From Endomychus coccineus (taxonomy: Eukaryota; Arthropoda; Insecta; Coleoptera; Endomychidae), in the NCBI GenBank assembly GCA_958510875.1, contig OY294068.1, forward strand, positions 82,021,978 through 82,085,977: 64,000 nt of DNA, given 5' to 3'. The notes beneath the pieces are model-generated. The model saw only the letters and a list, made by a program, of their open reading frames with translations. It ran no database searches and had not been told where the DNA came from. Position 1 is the stretch's first letter. The number at the start of each line of letters is the position of its first letter. The translations under genes and the position numbers were made by a program. Positions 34,448 to 46,796 of the stretch are shown in pieces.

Positions 34448-36837
34448 CTATGTCCGCGGGCTATGCCAGCAGAAACAGCTTATACCCGTAGAGAAAAGCG
34501 CCGGCTGTCTCGTCGCGATATCATTTCCCACGTTTTCATACTTAATAAAAATATCTCTAATGAGTAGAAACGGCTGACGGAGTGGAAAGATGTAAAATTA
34601 TCCTCTATGTCATGTGAAAGTTTATTTAAATTGACAGGAATATTTGCGATATGGAATGGTATGTCATGAACATTATATGACTCTCAATGTATCAGCTGTC
34701 TGTTATGTAAACATTACCTGTTATGTGTTGTCTATCATAGCATTAGACAGTCAACTGTGTTCATTAATATATGGATATGTCTGTCATGGGATTCTTACGT
34801 GATTATATTAGCAGTCACAAACGTCAAAATATAACGAATCTCCTTTACCTCGTTTGGTATTGAGTTTTTCCATTTAATCGCTTTATAATTTCGAAGATTT
34901 CGTGATCAGTAAGTAATAAATATATTGATATACGATACCAACAAGCAAATTTTTTGCTGTTTGGCAGGTAACGAAGAGATTCTGTCCAGTTACCTACACC
35001 GATTTATGTAGGTACGATAATAAGTTTTTCAGCCGGATATTTTTTAAGATATTGATTCTATTTTACAGTTCACAGATTGTATTCATGTAATAGTCTGAAT
35101 GCTCTCTACCTCAATTTTATTGATTCACTTAAGATTGTATTGGCTGCCAAACTCCCAAACACATCAGTTATATCATATCATGCTTTACAACAAGTAATTT
35201 GATACTCCTCCATTGACCACAGTCTTCATAATCTAGTCAAATTCCAGTTATGTCAAATTAGGTATGTAGAATATCATTTTGTTCCGTTCGACAGTTATTT
35301 TTTAATGATATCAAATTACCCGTGATTCAATAGAAATCAGTAAATTTTTCCATATTTGCTTTTTTTCAGGTTTTGTGCAAAATGTTCAACGTTCGTTGAA
35401 TTTACATAATAATTCATAATTTACGATCGACAGTTAACGAAATATTGGTTACGAAAACTTCTCGTTGGGTTTAGTGGAAACATAATATCCAAAGTACAAA
35501 CAATGGTGTCGCTCAACTTTGACGCAGAGTATTAGGAATATTCAGATACACATTGCAAATTCTCATTCCTTGAATGGCTGATAATAAATTCATGATGAAA
35601 GGCGTGATAAAACAGATCAGTTATCAATCAGAACGAGATGAAAAAATATTCATGCAACCGTTAAAAGTTCTCTGGGTGGTCACAATGTGAAACCTTCGAT
35701 GGAAGTACTTAGATTGAGTGAAGTTGGTAACTATGATACCCAAACTAAAGTGGTCGCATTTTTTTCACATGAATACAAATTTGCACAACTCAATTTTGTT
35801 ATCTATTACTCTTAGATGATAATATCATATGAATATACGTTTCGGAAATGAACGGATTCCAGTTATGTACCTATTTGAAACAATTGCTCAAACTGACGAT
35901 TCCTCGGAATTTTTTACACCTAATTTAAAGTCATTTAATCATGATACGTTATCGCAAGTCTTTCGCATGATAGCGTTGAATTACTTTGAATCCATGTAAG
36001 TATATATACGAAGATATGTCCTGTCCTGCTAAACAGAAGACTTAATTTCAACATACGCCTCATAGTCAATGCATATCAAAGTAGTAGCGTCTTTTTGAAA
36101 TTTTACATTTTCCACCAGTTCTTAAGCCTTTAAGACCTGGTTGAATTGCTTTTTAATGGTCATCTATAGTGCATCTTGAAATCCGGTGGATTTTACCAGG
36201 ATAGGATTCACCATATTTTGGAATTCTCTACTAAATTGCGCTATACCAATCTAAGAATAACTTATCTATAGAAACGTAACTCAGTTTGGTGATATATATT
36301 TCAGACGATTTCCTTTATAGTGATCACCAAAATAACAACTCTATTCTGTTCTGATGATACTCCTTAGAATGAAACATCAAAAACTCTTGCACATAATAAT
36401 TTTCGTTAATATTTCAATCAACTCGAATCTTCATGCGATAGAATGAACCATTCTTCAATTTATGAAGATAGTAAAGTAATTTTCTGGGATATGGACATTA
36501 AAACACTGAATTCCTCAAATTGTAGGGAGGTAATCACATTTTTGGAACTCTATTTCTCAGAAAATACTATTCTGTTTTTAGGAAGTGATATACCACTGTG
36601 AATACAATTTTATGGACTTTGGAATACTGTCTCTAAATTTAATTTTTAGAGTACTGTCATGCGCCTGAATGGAGCAAGTCCAAATTGACATCAGTCTCCT
36701 CTCAGAAAAAACATTACGAATTTGACCAATCTGTATCCCAATACATATGAATACAGGTAGACATCTATGGATGAATCATTCTTCATTGCGGATTGGGTTT
36801 ACGTTCATGATGTTTAACCAATATCAATAAATTGATA
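34448..36837. other. anonymous AT-rich DNA
   Basis: No gene, RNA gene or clear repeat was found in this 2.4-kb stretch. Confidence 0.4.
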
Positions 36838-36987
36838 GTAAAATCACAAACACCCTTTTCCACAATATTGTTTAAACCTTAGGCGCCATTTGTCACCTCG
36901 GTAATATAATCAGAGAAGTTGGCCTAGCTGGCGTAATGCGCATAAAATTCTGAAAAGTTCTATTAGGAAAGGGTGCTTGTGATTTAC
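36838..36987. mobile_element. 150-bp TA-flanked MITE
   Basis: The left end GTAAAATCACAAACACCCTT and the reversed right end GTAAATCACAAGCACCCTTT are near-identical inverted repeats. TA flanks both ends (36836-36837 and 36988-36989). The size and TA site suit a Tc1/mariner-derived MITE. There is no coding capacity. Confidence 0.7.
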
Positions 36988-36989
36988 TA

Positions 36990-38080
36990 TTAGAAGAAAG
37001 TCCACAGTTATAAATCCAGTATAAATCAATGAATTAAATGATTTTCAAATCTACCGCAATGACGTAATCGTGTATCGTATCTAGCAAATATGAATAGAAG
37101 CGACTTACCACTTACCATCTTGTTACGAGTTTACAATTCATACAACCTATTTGATAGCTTGTTACAGGTATAATATTTAACAACCTTATATAAAAATGGA
37201 AAGCCTTGCGGGCAGTCATTTGCATATAAATACATAACGATTAAAACAACGTCTTCAAGCTTACTACTGTTAAATTTCGAATGTTAGTTTGTTCATGGTT
37301 GGTTAAAAACTATTAACACATATTCATGTATCGGTTGACTCCCCAAGGAAGATGAAAGATGAAAGATATCCTCAAATCATCTAATACAAGATAAACTATC
37401 TCATAACAGGAAATTCTTGTAGGAGTTTGCTAATTATGTTCTGTTGCTCTTGAAGTACAAAATAATTCGAGCAATATTCCAGAATCACTTCAGTGTACAT
37501 ATTTGCACAATGTAGTATTTTTTACAATACAAATATTGAGACACGACATCGATAATGCATTTTATATTGTTTTAATTTCGATTTTGAGTGATAATGCTTC
37601 AGCCAAATATGAAATATCTTGAATTTCTTGGTTGATATTATGTAACTTAATGAACTTATAATACTAAATGGCGGACTTTGATCAAACTTCCTCAGCTACA
37701 TTTTATTAATGCATAGAGTTTGTATGCCATACCATTTCATTATTTGATGAGAAAAATATATGGCGAACAATGATAATTGTAAATTGGCGAGCTGTGGCTT
37801 TTATGGCAATGTTGCACAAACGAGATGACTGTCAAATTAGTACTTCGGTACGTTAGTCAATCCTCTTTAACTAAAAATGTTACCATCCACCTGCCCGCTA
37901 GTCTACGTATGAATATACATAAAACTCGTCATCATATCGTTATCCACTCCCGTTTGTCATCGTTTTCACTCTAAATATGAAAAACAAATTGACATTTGTT
38001 ACCAATAAGCAACAAATCATTTGTAAATAAAACTTTCGAGCTTCAGATTGGTTCTGTATAAAATGTTACCTTATATTTCA
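36990..38080. other. anonymous AT-rich DNA
   Basis: No recognisable gene or element was seen. Confidence 0.4.
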
Positions 38081-38100
38081 TCTAAGCAGCCATGCGTTTG

Positions 38101-38820
38101 AACAGTATAGTTGATAGACAAAGATTTGGTTCACGAGGTTCAAGAGTGACAATATGTCTCTGAGCTCCAGGCAGATGTTTCAATGTTCTCATGAGCTCGT
38201 TAGTAAGATGAAGCAGACGCGAAGTCACTGATCTACCATCTCCGAAAGTGATATAAAAAAACATCTTCGAAAATGTTTGGCGAATCACCCTTTGCCGGGA
38301 TAAATTTCTCACTCGGAATGCAATACACAATGCTATGCATTGACGATACAGTTCTCGCGATTTGAAGAAAACACAGATTCCGAGTTAGAAGTCAATAGAT
38401 GACGTTTTGGTTCACCAGATTGAAAAGTGACTACATGTCATTCGGTTCCAAACAGCTGTTTCGCCCTTCTCATGAGCTCGTCAGTGGGACGAGGCAGAAG
38501 TGAAGTCACTGATCAACCATCCCTGAAAGTGATAGAATTAAACATATCCGATAATGTTTGGCAAACCTAGATAAACCAACACCACCTACTGGAAAGCAGA
38601 TGTCCCACTGCGAATGCGATTCACAATACTTCGCGGCAGCTGGTGTTGGAACATCCAGGTTCGCCAAATATTTTCAAAGTTGTTTTATTCTATTTCTTTG
38701 GAGATGGTTTTGTCCCACTGACGAGCTCATGAGAAGAGCGAACAGCTGTCTGCGCCTAAAAGACGTATTGTCACTCAGCAACCTAGTGAACCAAACCATT
38801 GTCAATTAACTTCAAACACA
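38101..38820. repeat. three copies of a ~180-bp repeat, two direct and one inverted
   Basis: Copies at about 38101-38290 and 38395-38575 are in the same orientation; the third at about 38655-38812 is inverted. Shared landmarks in order are TTTGGTTCAC, AGTGACAATA (or CTACA) with TGTC, CAGCTGTTTC or similar, TCTCATGAGCTCGT, AGTCACTGATC (first two copies only) and AATGTTTGGCGAA. A further motif, TCNCACTGCGAATGCGATTC, follows the first two copies. The frames at 38082-38330 (minus) and 38558-38809 (plus) merely run through the repeats. It could be one composite element with inverted halves; no known family was recognised. Confidence 0.7.
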
Positions 38821-38829
38821 AAGTGTGTT

Positions 38830-40494
38830 TGTAGTTCAATATGCAATATAATGCTGAAATTAGATCAGTGGAATTTTCATCCCACATTCACAAGTCATAC
38901 TTCGCCTATACAAAAATTTTATGTTGTTCAAGTTGACTATGAATTCATTTAGTTTGAGACATAATTAAGATGAAGGAATTATCTGTTCAGTTGAGACAGC
39001 ATTCATTTTATTATTTTCACTATTCATAATTCATATTATTCATTTTGTTTTTTAGAATCGTTCTCATGAAAAAGTTGTGAAACTTTTAGTTTAATCCATG
39101 AGAGTTCTAGTTGGTCGTCGTGGCTTTATATGGATAATTCTAAATATGCAAATAAATTAATCGTTCATTTAAACTCATCAGTTTAAATGTTAACTTATCC
39201 GCTGATCACTAAGTTACCTCAATTCTGTGAGTTAAATGTTCGTTTGTAATTTATATTCACTCGTGGGAACATTCAAATAATATATCACAAATGATCAGAA
39301 ACAGCTGAATGCGTGAAAATACGTCGAAGAATATTCCTCTATGTCATGATATGGGAAGTTTATTTGAATTGTGTGTTCCACAACTCTATGTATTATTATA
39401 CTCAGGTAAACTGTCAAAATTATTGACATAGGTGAATGACCATTCTTTTCTTCACTTACATAGTATAAGGAAGTATTGTAATTGGCCCAAACATTTTTTC
39501 GTTTTTAGCAGATATATACGTTTTGAAAATGTCATAGTTGCCATAATGATACAAAAACGACCAGATTCAATTTTAAAAACTGGAAATGAATGCCTTTTGC
39601 AAGGTGACTACCGCATCTCAAATACAGCTCCTATTTTCACCAATTTCAGCGATTGAGTCTCAACAATGGCCTATGTAGGAGCACACATATATCATCTCAA
39701 AAATAGTCTAGTTTTGATAATACTGATAATAATGATGGTAATAATAGGTACTTTATTGATGTTCAACTTGCAAGTACAAAAAAGGTATACGATTATTTGC
39801 TAGGTATTTTTCAAAAAATTTTTTTTGTTCACTGAGTCAATAATTGACTCATATGTGTATGTTTGGATTCCAACAACAATAAAGAAATGAACAGATATGA
39901 TTATAAATGTTCAAAGATTTTTTTATAGCTAATGGTTTTTATTTCAAATAAATCTACTGTTTTCTTTTATTCATTTATTGATAATTTTCGAGAATTTAGA
40001 GTTGGTTCCAGCTCTAATATTTATAGGCATTATGTTATAAATTTTCCAACTTAAATAAGAAATATTGCTGTAGTATTAGTTTTAATTAGAAGTAAATGAT
40101 TATTGTGTGTTCTAGTTGGAAGATTATGGCGGAGCGTGATTTTATATCTTGAGTTGCTTTTAGTTTTACTAAATCATGATAATTATGTTCAGGTCATTGA
40201 ATGAAAGATTTGGATTTTTTTTCTCTTATATTGAGGGAATTAAAATTCATGTCGTTTTCGAACTGATGGTCGTTAGTCACAATATCGCCCAAAATAATAA
40301 AATCTGAACTTGATTTATTCAAGTAATGGAATTCTTTAGAGTTAACGCGGATTCAAAATAAAATTTGTTTCACTATGGTCGTTTTAAAATTGTAATTATC
40401 CTGATTTGTATCATTATTAGGAGGCGGAATGTAGTATTTATGGTATCTAAATTTTTATTGTATATTTTTTAAAATGTTTCACGTAGATTCTACT
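38830..40494. other. anonymous AT-rich DNA
   Basis: No gene was seen. ACTTTATTGATGTTCAACTT near 39750 and AACAATAAAGAAATGAA near 39880 look like the ends of truncated LINE copies, but without coding sequence I do not annotate them as such. Confidence 0.35.
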
Positions 40495-40560
40495 GATATT
40501 CTGATGTCTAAACTGATTGATGTTGATTGTGTTTCTATGGATATTCTGATGTCTAAACTG
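40495..40560. repeat. short 45-bp-period duplication
   Basis: GATATTCTGATGTCTAAACT occurs at 40495 and 40540. It is a simple local duplication just upstream of the non-LTR fragment. Confidence 0.7.
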
Positions 40561-40624
40561 AACAGTTATAAATTTTCTGACACGTCATTGTCTTTGATCT
40601 TATTCATATGATATAACGCAAGTT

Positions 40625-41160
40625 GTCAAGAGGCCCGAGTGACCAGAGGATGCCCGCAGGGAATTTCTCTTCACTCCTGTGAAATCTGGTCATGCACGGG
40701 CTACTGAAAACTCTCCACGACAAAGAATACAGAACCCTAGGATATGCCTACGACATAGTTGCCATGGTACGAGGAAAACACAGCTCCACGGTCAGAGATC
40801 AAATGCGAAAGGCTCTGAACCTGGTAACAACATGGACGGACGAATTCAGAAGGACTGAATATCGGTTCCCAAAAGCCACCAAAGTAGCGGGCTAAGCTCA
40901 TAATAACAAACGCATCTTCGGTATGGTGGCCTGAAACACAACAACGAGGGACCACGACAAGACTAATCAAGGTCCAGAGATTTGCATGTCTTGAGATCAC
41001 AGAGGAGATTAAATTTACGCCCACTGCAGCAATGGACGCACTACTGGGATTACCTCCCCCTCCAATTAATAATCCAAGGAAAGGCAACGCTTGATGCCTT
41101 CAGAATACAAAATACACTGAAGAATGTTCACATTGGGCCAGGATACATTAATATCGTAAA
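40625..41160 (+). pseudogene. RT C-terminal part and thumb region
   Basis: VTRGCPQGIS (motif B, usually GCPQGSVLSP) lies at about 40636-40666. A different frame reads LGYAYDIVAMV, where YADD has become YAYD, and SSTVRDQMRKALNLVTTWTD (about 40740-40840). Further on, TTTRLIKVQRFACLEITEEI and FTPTAAMDALLGLPPP match the post-RT block in which R1/LOA/I elements have a QR-A-I-ITGA and PT-AM-ALLGLPPL pattern. At least two frameshifts separate these pieces. The damaged catalytic YADD and frame changes mean no enzyme can be made. Confidence 0.8.
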
Positions 41161-41239
41161 AAACCAGACCAGTAATGTGTGAGGCATGGGAAGAGATCAC
41201 ATTCAAAAGCGATACTCTTTTAAGAACACATACAGTGTA

Positions 41240-41680
41240 TCAATATCAGAAAGGACTGAATGGTAACATACAAACCTGGGCGACATTCTACAGTGATAGA
41301 TCTGGTAAACAGACGTGTCTAATACTGAAAAAAGTGCAGGTGAAGGAGAATACTCAAGAAACTTAAAGACTGGCTTCTGGTATTCATTGGGTAAGCACAT
41401 CTCTGTCTTCCAGGCAGAGGTATATGCAATTCTCCAATGTGTCAAGGAAAACAATCGGATAGCCATCGAAGATGAGCAGATCCACAAATATGAACAGACA
41501 GTCACGCTGCACTTGAGGCAATGAGAAGTCAGGAAGTGCCATCTCGTCTGGTATGAACATGCGAAGATGAACTTGAAATACTGGCAGACCGAACTCGCGT
41601 TTAGCTGATATGGGTGCCGGGACGTCAGGGACAGACAGGCCATGAAAAAGCCAACGAACATGCAAGAAGAGGGTCGGAGA
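41240..41680 (+). pseudogene. RNase H domain remnant of the non-LTR element
   Basis: FYSDRSG near 41285-41305 corresponds to the YTDGS motif with the first catalytic Asp. EGEYSRNLKTGFWYSLGKHI and FQAEVYAILQCV (about 41345-41445) carry the second acidic residue (the Glu of QAEVYAI). DSHAALEAMRSQ at about 41498-41535 fits the SDSQAAL motif with the third Asp, in another frame. EKANEHARRGSENF near 41643-41685 corresponds to the final EKADELAR helix. Order and spacing match the retroelement RNase H family that removes RNA from RNA/DNA hybrids. Three or more frameshifts disable it. Confidence 0.8.
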
Positions 41681-41779
41681 ACTTTCCAGATCCAGAACAG
41701 ACCACGGGGCACCGAAACGTACAGCACGAAGATCTGTAGAAGACTGGATCATGGGGAAACCACGAAGAATACTGGGGAA

Positions 41780-42288
41780 CAATCATGGAAAACGAACATG
41801 GGAAGAAATATATGAAATCCCCGTATAACAAAAGAACGACAGACCTATTAGCACTAAATAGGGAAAAAATGAAAGTCGTAACAAGACTCATGACTGGCCA
41901 TGCGCCAGTGAAAGGGCACCTTAATAAAATGGGACTGTACAATAGCAACCTGACATGCAGACTTTGCGGTGAGGATACTGAAACAGTGACATACATACTG
42001 TAATAATGCGAGGCACTGATTCGCAAGAGACAGTCAATTTTTGGAAAGTCTAATGGCAAACCAGAACTATACAGTTCCTATCCTGTAAAGGACTTGTATA
42101 AACTCATACAATGTAAAAAATACTCGAGTGGATACCGTAAAGGAACAAAACAAAGGCTAGATATAACGGGCCAGCAGGTCAAAGTTTCATCGCAGGCAAT
42201 GGCCAGACAAGCTTACAAAGGGGATGAAGTTTTCAGTGAGTATTCCTGGAATCGTGACCACGACAACACGACACCCAAAGGCTCATAA
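41780..42288 (+). pseudogene. C-terminal Cys/His tail of the non-LTR element
   Basis: The frame starting with the MENEHGKKYM region reads REKMKVVTRLMTGHAPVKGH, then LNKMGLYNSNLTCRLCGEDT and ETVTYIL before a stop at 42001. The family pattern is a TGH--L--HL--MGL block followed by C-x2-C with a later H and C (CR-CGE-ET--HIL--C). Here the His is Tyr and a stop falls before the last Cys. Past the stop the same frame continues with CEALIRKRQSIFGK. The tail ends near 42285 and is followed by the short A run. Confidence 0.75.
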
Positions 42289-42359
42289 GCTCCACATAAA
42301 GGGTGTTCTTTACCTCCGCAAAAAAAAAATTATACATTGTACCAACTAGTCTATGTTGT

Positions 42360-43190
42360 CGGTTACCTTAGGGGTACCTCGAGGCTCCATACTTGCGCCT
42401 GTACTCCTTTTAATATACATTATTGATACACCGCTATAAGTTCCTGAAGCGAAAGTAATCTTATATGCAGATGATATAACCGCATCAAGCGTTAATACAG
42501 ACTTAGTTGACTTACGAAATTCACTAAAGGAGAGTCGAAACTATTTGCTTCACACACAATAAATTGAATATTAATAATGGAAAACTATTACCTATTTTTC
42601 CTTAAGACAAATATCGAACTCTAACAATTGTGAATTCATATCTTTTCTTGGAACTTGGAGGAAACATTGTGATCAAGTTGTTTCGTCATTTGCTAGAGAA
42701 ATTTACGTGCTAAGAAACTTAACCAAAATTGTATCTGTTAATGTGATGCTCACAACTTATTTTGGTGTCATATGCTTGAAAATTAGCTATGATATTTTAG
42801 TCGGGGGTGACTCAGCAAATATGTCTGATGTCTTCAAGATTCAGTGTAAAGCGATTAGGATTATGATAAACATACCTTACCGACAAGACTAAACATGCCT
42901 TTAAGGTACTAAAAGTTATGCTTCCCCCCTACATTTAGATTCAACATTGTCTAATTCACGTTAAAATACATATTAACGAATATTCTACCTGATGTGATAT
43001 GCACTGTGTCAACATTAGAGCGAAATATAATTTACATATCAATTATCACCGCATAAATCGTAGCAGAGATAGCGGTAATTACCGAGGTCCAACTTTTTTC
43101 AATAAGCTACCACTACTGATTAGATAGTTTTTTTTAGATTTTCAGTTCTGATTCAATAGTATTAGGTTTTTTGAACTTTTGAAGTGAAAA
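42360..43190 (+). pseudogene. second, unrelated non-LTR RT fragment (jockey-like)
   Basis: The frame reads VTLGVPRGSILAPVLLLIYI (motif B) and VILYADDITASSVN (motif C, intact YADD) within 42365-42510. After damaged sequence, NVMLTTYFGVICLKISYDIL, ANMSDVFKIQCKAIRIM and NIPYRQD (42740-42890) match the C-terminal region of jockey-clade RTs, where a Y--YG--IW-----V--IQKKAIR pattern is usual. The end, near 43060-43115, is in the same style (SGNYRGPTFFNKLPLL in a further frame). No RNase H or endonuclease is present. It directly follows the RNase H-type element, so one inserted beside or into the other. It is a 5'-truncated, dead copy. Confidence 0.8.
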
Positions 43191-43194
43191 ATTA

Positions 43195-46100
43195 TGTAGG
43201 CGCGTTGGGCTATTTCAGATGAGGGGTAAAACCATGAGTCCATCACCTCATGCTGTAGCTATATATATTAGGTATTATGTATACTGCTGCGTGCGCAACT
43301 GCGGCCGTGCGGGAGTCGGGATAGGCGTCAGGTAGTCTGTCTATACGCTTACACACGTGTGCATATTTGAATCTGAGTCGGTGTTGGTGAGCCTGCCAGT
43401 GTGAGCCAGTGCTCTCGATTACGGTATACAGGACAGGTATACGTATACACTGCGTATACAAACTATACATTGTATACAGCATAACAGCCCGCATATACTC
43501 GACGTTATTCATTTACTCAAACCTCCGTCCTCGTGCAGACGAAAGTTAAGTATATTCTTAAGCTAACTGAAAAAATGGACCTTTTTCGCAATACAAATCG
43601 TACTTTAATTATCACAGAGTAAAAAGTAACAATTAAATTATTTGTGATCGGTAATAGTAGCCTGTTTTTATATATGAGCACACCTGATTCCACAATATGT
43701 TTCATGCTTGGATCTAATCTAATAATTTAAGTATCGTCGAAGTTAACGATAATAACGATGCAAATAAAGGAAATGCTGTTTAACACTACTTTCATTTACA
43801 TCGATGTAAATATCAATAAATAACATGTTTTGAATATAAAATAATTTGAATTTATTATAATGGCTATCGGGTTACATTCATACCCTTTACAGGGATGGTA
43901 ACACCCATTATACGTTTTTTATTATTAAATATAAGAATGTATATAATTGTTGATTGAAATGCTGACAGTTGTGAAAACTGAAGAGAAACTAATTATATTA
44001 ATTTTCATTTAAAAATAATAAAATAGTAATTTCGGATGCTACAATAATTCAAAGATAACATAACATTTGATACAATTTTGTATCAAAAATTCCTAATTTG
44101 TAATAAGTTTGTTGAACAATGTGTTTACTGGTCGTACAGATAATGAGGTCAAATTTGTTTAGATTTTGAAAAGTGGAAAACTTTAGTGATAAACATCTTG
44201 GCAATAAAAATATCGAAAACAAACTAGCGAAATGAGAACGAATATGAACGAAGAACAAAGCCGAATAACTTCATATCGAACTAGAAGGGAGAGAGAAATC
44301 GTGGAAGTAGGAATGGTGAACGCAAGTTCGAGTGTTAAGGAAGTAACCGAAGCCAAGCACGGATATCAACAAGCTCTTTGTGTGGCGATCAGCCGCTTCT
44401 ACTCGATTGTTATCTCATCGTAGTGCAGCTTCTGTCCTCTGGCAAGACAAGAATTCTACGCCTGCAAAAATTCTCTTTTACTTTCTGAATATATTTATCT
44501 CATTAAGTATAATCGATTTATGGCGTTTTTGTACGGTTATTTCACTTCAAAGTAATTTTTATACATTATATTTAATGTATGTACAATTTTCAATCGACTT
44601 TTATCTTCGCTTTTATTCGATACTGCGACATTGAGTATCATTATTAATTGACGTTCTCATGATTTTTTATGTTTACGATCCTGTTTTTCTGGCGGATAAT
44701 GTAGATAATTGAAAATCATGGGTCGTAAAAATTTCATTCGATGAAATGGCCATAATTAGTAAACGAAGCATGAATTTTTGTGACAGAGTAGGTAGACAAA
44801 TGCTCCAGGTTAAAAATGACATCAAGAAACGCAGCACTATGTATGTCCATCACAATGGCGTATTCATGAAAAATTCAAGTGGCCTAGATTGCTTCCTTTC
44901 GACGTCATATTAACCAATTATTCACCGACTTCGGCACTAAGTAGCTTTTCTCAATTGGAACACTGCAGTTGACCATTATATAAATTAAATTTTCATCATC
45001 TAGTCAGAAGTTGATAATAGGTTATTGATGAGATGTGATGATGAATAATGATTCTTAAGGCATTCGTACTTTTAAGGGATGGCTGAAAGAAATGTGGTTG
45101 TCCAGAGATGGAACAAAATTTCCCAATTTCATCAACAATAGGGGAATCGCGTAATTAGAGTTCTCGTTTTTGAGTCTGTAACTTTTCAAATCTTCAACTG
45201 GGTCCAATTTGTCTTGTATACAAGGTATTGCTGTTAGTACACCTTAGCCCTCAAATTCCAAATTTCTAAATTTATCCTTCTAGGTTATGAATTATTAATA
45301 TATGAGTATAGCTTGTTCCCTGTTAAACAGGAGGTCCGGTCTGTCTGCTGTAAGATGTCACCGCACGTTAAATATACCTACTTGCACTTGGAGATACTCA
45401 GATTTGGGCTACATTTCTCAGTTGGAGTGAGATTGTTTACTGCCGTCGGACATTAGCTATAGAAGCAGAAGTGAGCCGACGTTAAATGAATATATAGAAT
45501 AGAATAGGAATAATAAATGAAGTTACATACATATTTCAAGGCAACTTACCAAAGTTTCAATAGGTTTTGAAACTGTGAAAAAATATTTTGAAAAAATTGA
45601 GAGATTAATGGCCTAAACATGTCATGAAAGTGGCAAATTCAAAATATTATTTAGTTAATTTTTTTTAAATAGCATCCCATATTTTTCATCATATAGACGA
45701 GATTGTTGTACTATGGTCCACAAATAGATATTATTTAAGGAAATTAGGAAAACAGATTTGATACAAGATTGCGAGTATTTATAAAAAAGTGTAGGTACTG
45801 TGAATGTGCAAAACACACTTAAGTTGCTACGGATACACGTTTTGTGACGAAGCTTAAATTTTGAAATATCATTTATTTTAGATCAGGCAGTAAATACGGA
45901 TATTACATGTAAACTAAGTTTGAACAGTTCATTATTTCAATAGATATGCGAGGGCTCCGAATGTATATTCCGTGATTGTCACTTTTCTAAATCTCCGTAA
46001 TTTTGAATAAGTGTAATTATTCGAATAGATGAATCGAATTCATGCCCGTTTAAAAATTGTATTCATTCCGATAAAATATGTTGCAAAAACGGGCGTCTGG

Positions 46101-46319
46101 CAAGTTAACGCATCAAAGTTTTGAACAGCATTTTGTATAAAAAGGACGAACAACCAAAAAAACTCCGATAACATTTGTTTATTGCGCCGAGAGGAACTAC
46201 TGTGATATCATGTGCGAGAATTTTAGACTTAAAAAGTAGTGTCATTTTTGAGCATTGTTCGGGACATAAGTAAAAAAAACCTTGGCACAAAATAAGGAAT
46301 TGGTGGAGCGGACTTGACC
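43195..46319. other. anonymous DNA with one GC-richer patch
   Basis: No gene was seen. About 43270-43430 is richer in CG dinucleotides than the surroundings, and five GTATAC palindromes crowd 43430-43480. The rest is AT-rich and featureless. Confidence 0.4.
43425..43480. repeat. cluster of five GTATAC palindromes
   Basis: GTATAC occurs five times in about 55 bases, including an overlapping GTATACGTATAC. It may be a binding-site cluster or a decayed simple repeat. Confidence 0.6.
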
Positions 46320-46328
46320 AGAACCTCG

Positions 46329-46342
46329 AAAATATATAAAAG
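46329..46342 (+). promoter_or_regulatory. TATA-like core element
   Basis: AAAATATATAAAAGCAG lies at the start of a structured, non-AT-simple tract. A TATAAAAG box suits a polymerase II core promoter, perhaps that of a retroelement terminal region. No transcript or downstream gene supports it. Confidence 0.3.
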
Positions 46343-46370
46343 CAGTGACAGACAAAAGATCGTCCTCTTT

Positions 46371-46440
46371 GGTGATTTTGATTTTCAAATAGTTCAGTTG
46401 CTCTCTGGTGATTTTGATTTTCAATCAGTACACTTGAAGT
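46371..46440. repeat. 36-bp tandem pair
   Basis: GGTGATTTTGATTTTCAA recurs 36 bases later with a similar continuation (TAGTTCAGTTG and TCAGTACACTTG). Confidence 0.7.
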
Positions 46441-46796
46441 GTGATTATTATAAGAATCAAAATGAATTAATTGTTATCCGAGTTCAAGTTAGATTTAACA
46501 TTTGAATTAACAACAGTGTTGCGTTTAGTGAATTTTTACATAAGGTGAATGATAGCTCAGTAATTTATATTTTTGGACATTACGATATATTGATTTCCGT
46601 AGTTTGTGATTGGTAACCGTTTGTATGATATCTGAGATCAGTAGCTTTCAGTAATTTAACTTGTTATATTTGAGTTTATCCCGTCATAGGTCGGACCGCA
46701 CACGATTTGAATCAGCATGTGAATCGAAATATTCAAGTTATTGTATGGTGTGTACAGAGTGTGTATGTTTGAACGACAGGGGCGTCTTTGGTATAT

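Larger units (their letters stand above)
40625..42335 (+). mobile_element. 5'-truncated non-LTR retrotransposon with RNase H (R1/LOA/I-like)
   Basis: From left to right, the plus strand holds the end of an RT, a connecting region, an RNase H remnant and a C-terminal Cys/His tail, in the order of RNase H-bearing LINEs, and ends in a short A run at 42321-42329. Everything 5' of RT motif B is missing, which is the usual outcome of incomplete target-primed reverse transcription. The segment is visibly less AT-rich than its surroundings. It has many frameshifts and stops. No target duplication was found. Confidence 0.8.

Noticed and set aside
38082..38330. ORFs at 38082-38330 (minus) and 38558-38809 (plus) as genes
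   Set aside because: They run through the three-copy repeat and have no domain.
41203..42059. Long minus-strand frames (up to 174 residues) at 41.2-42.1 kb
   Set aside because: They are antisense to the RNase H and tail region of the non-LTR element, which has recognisable motifs on the plus strand.
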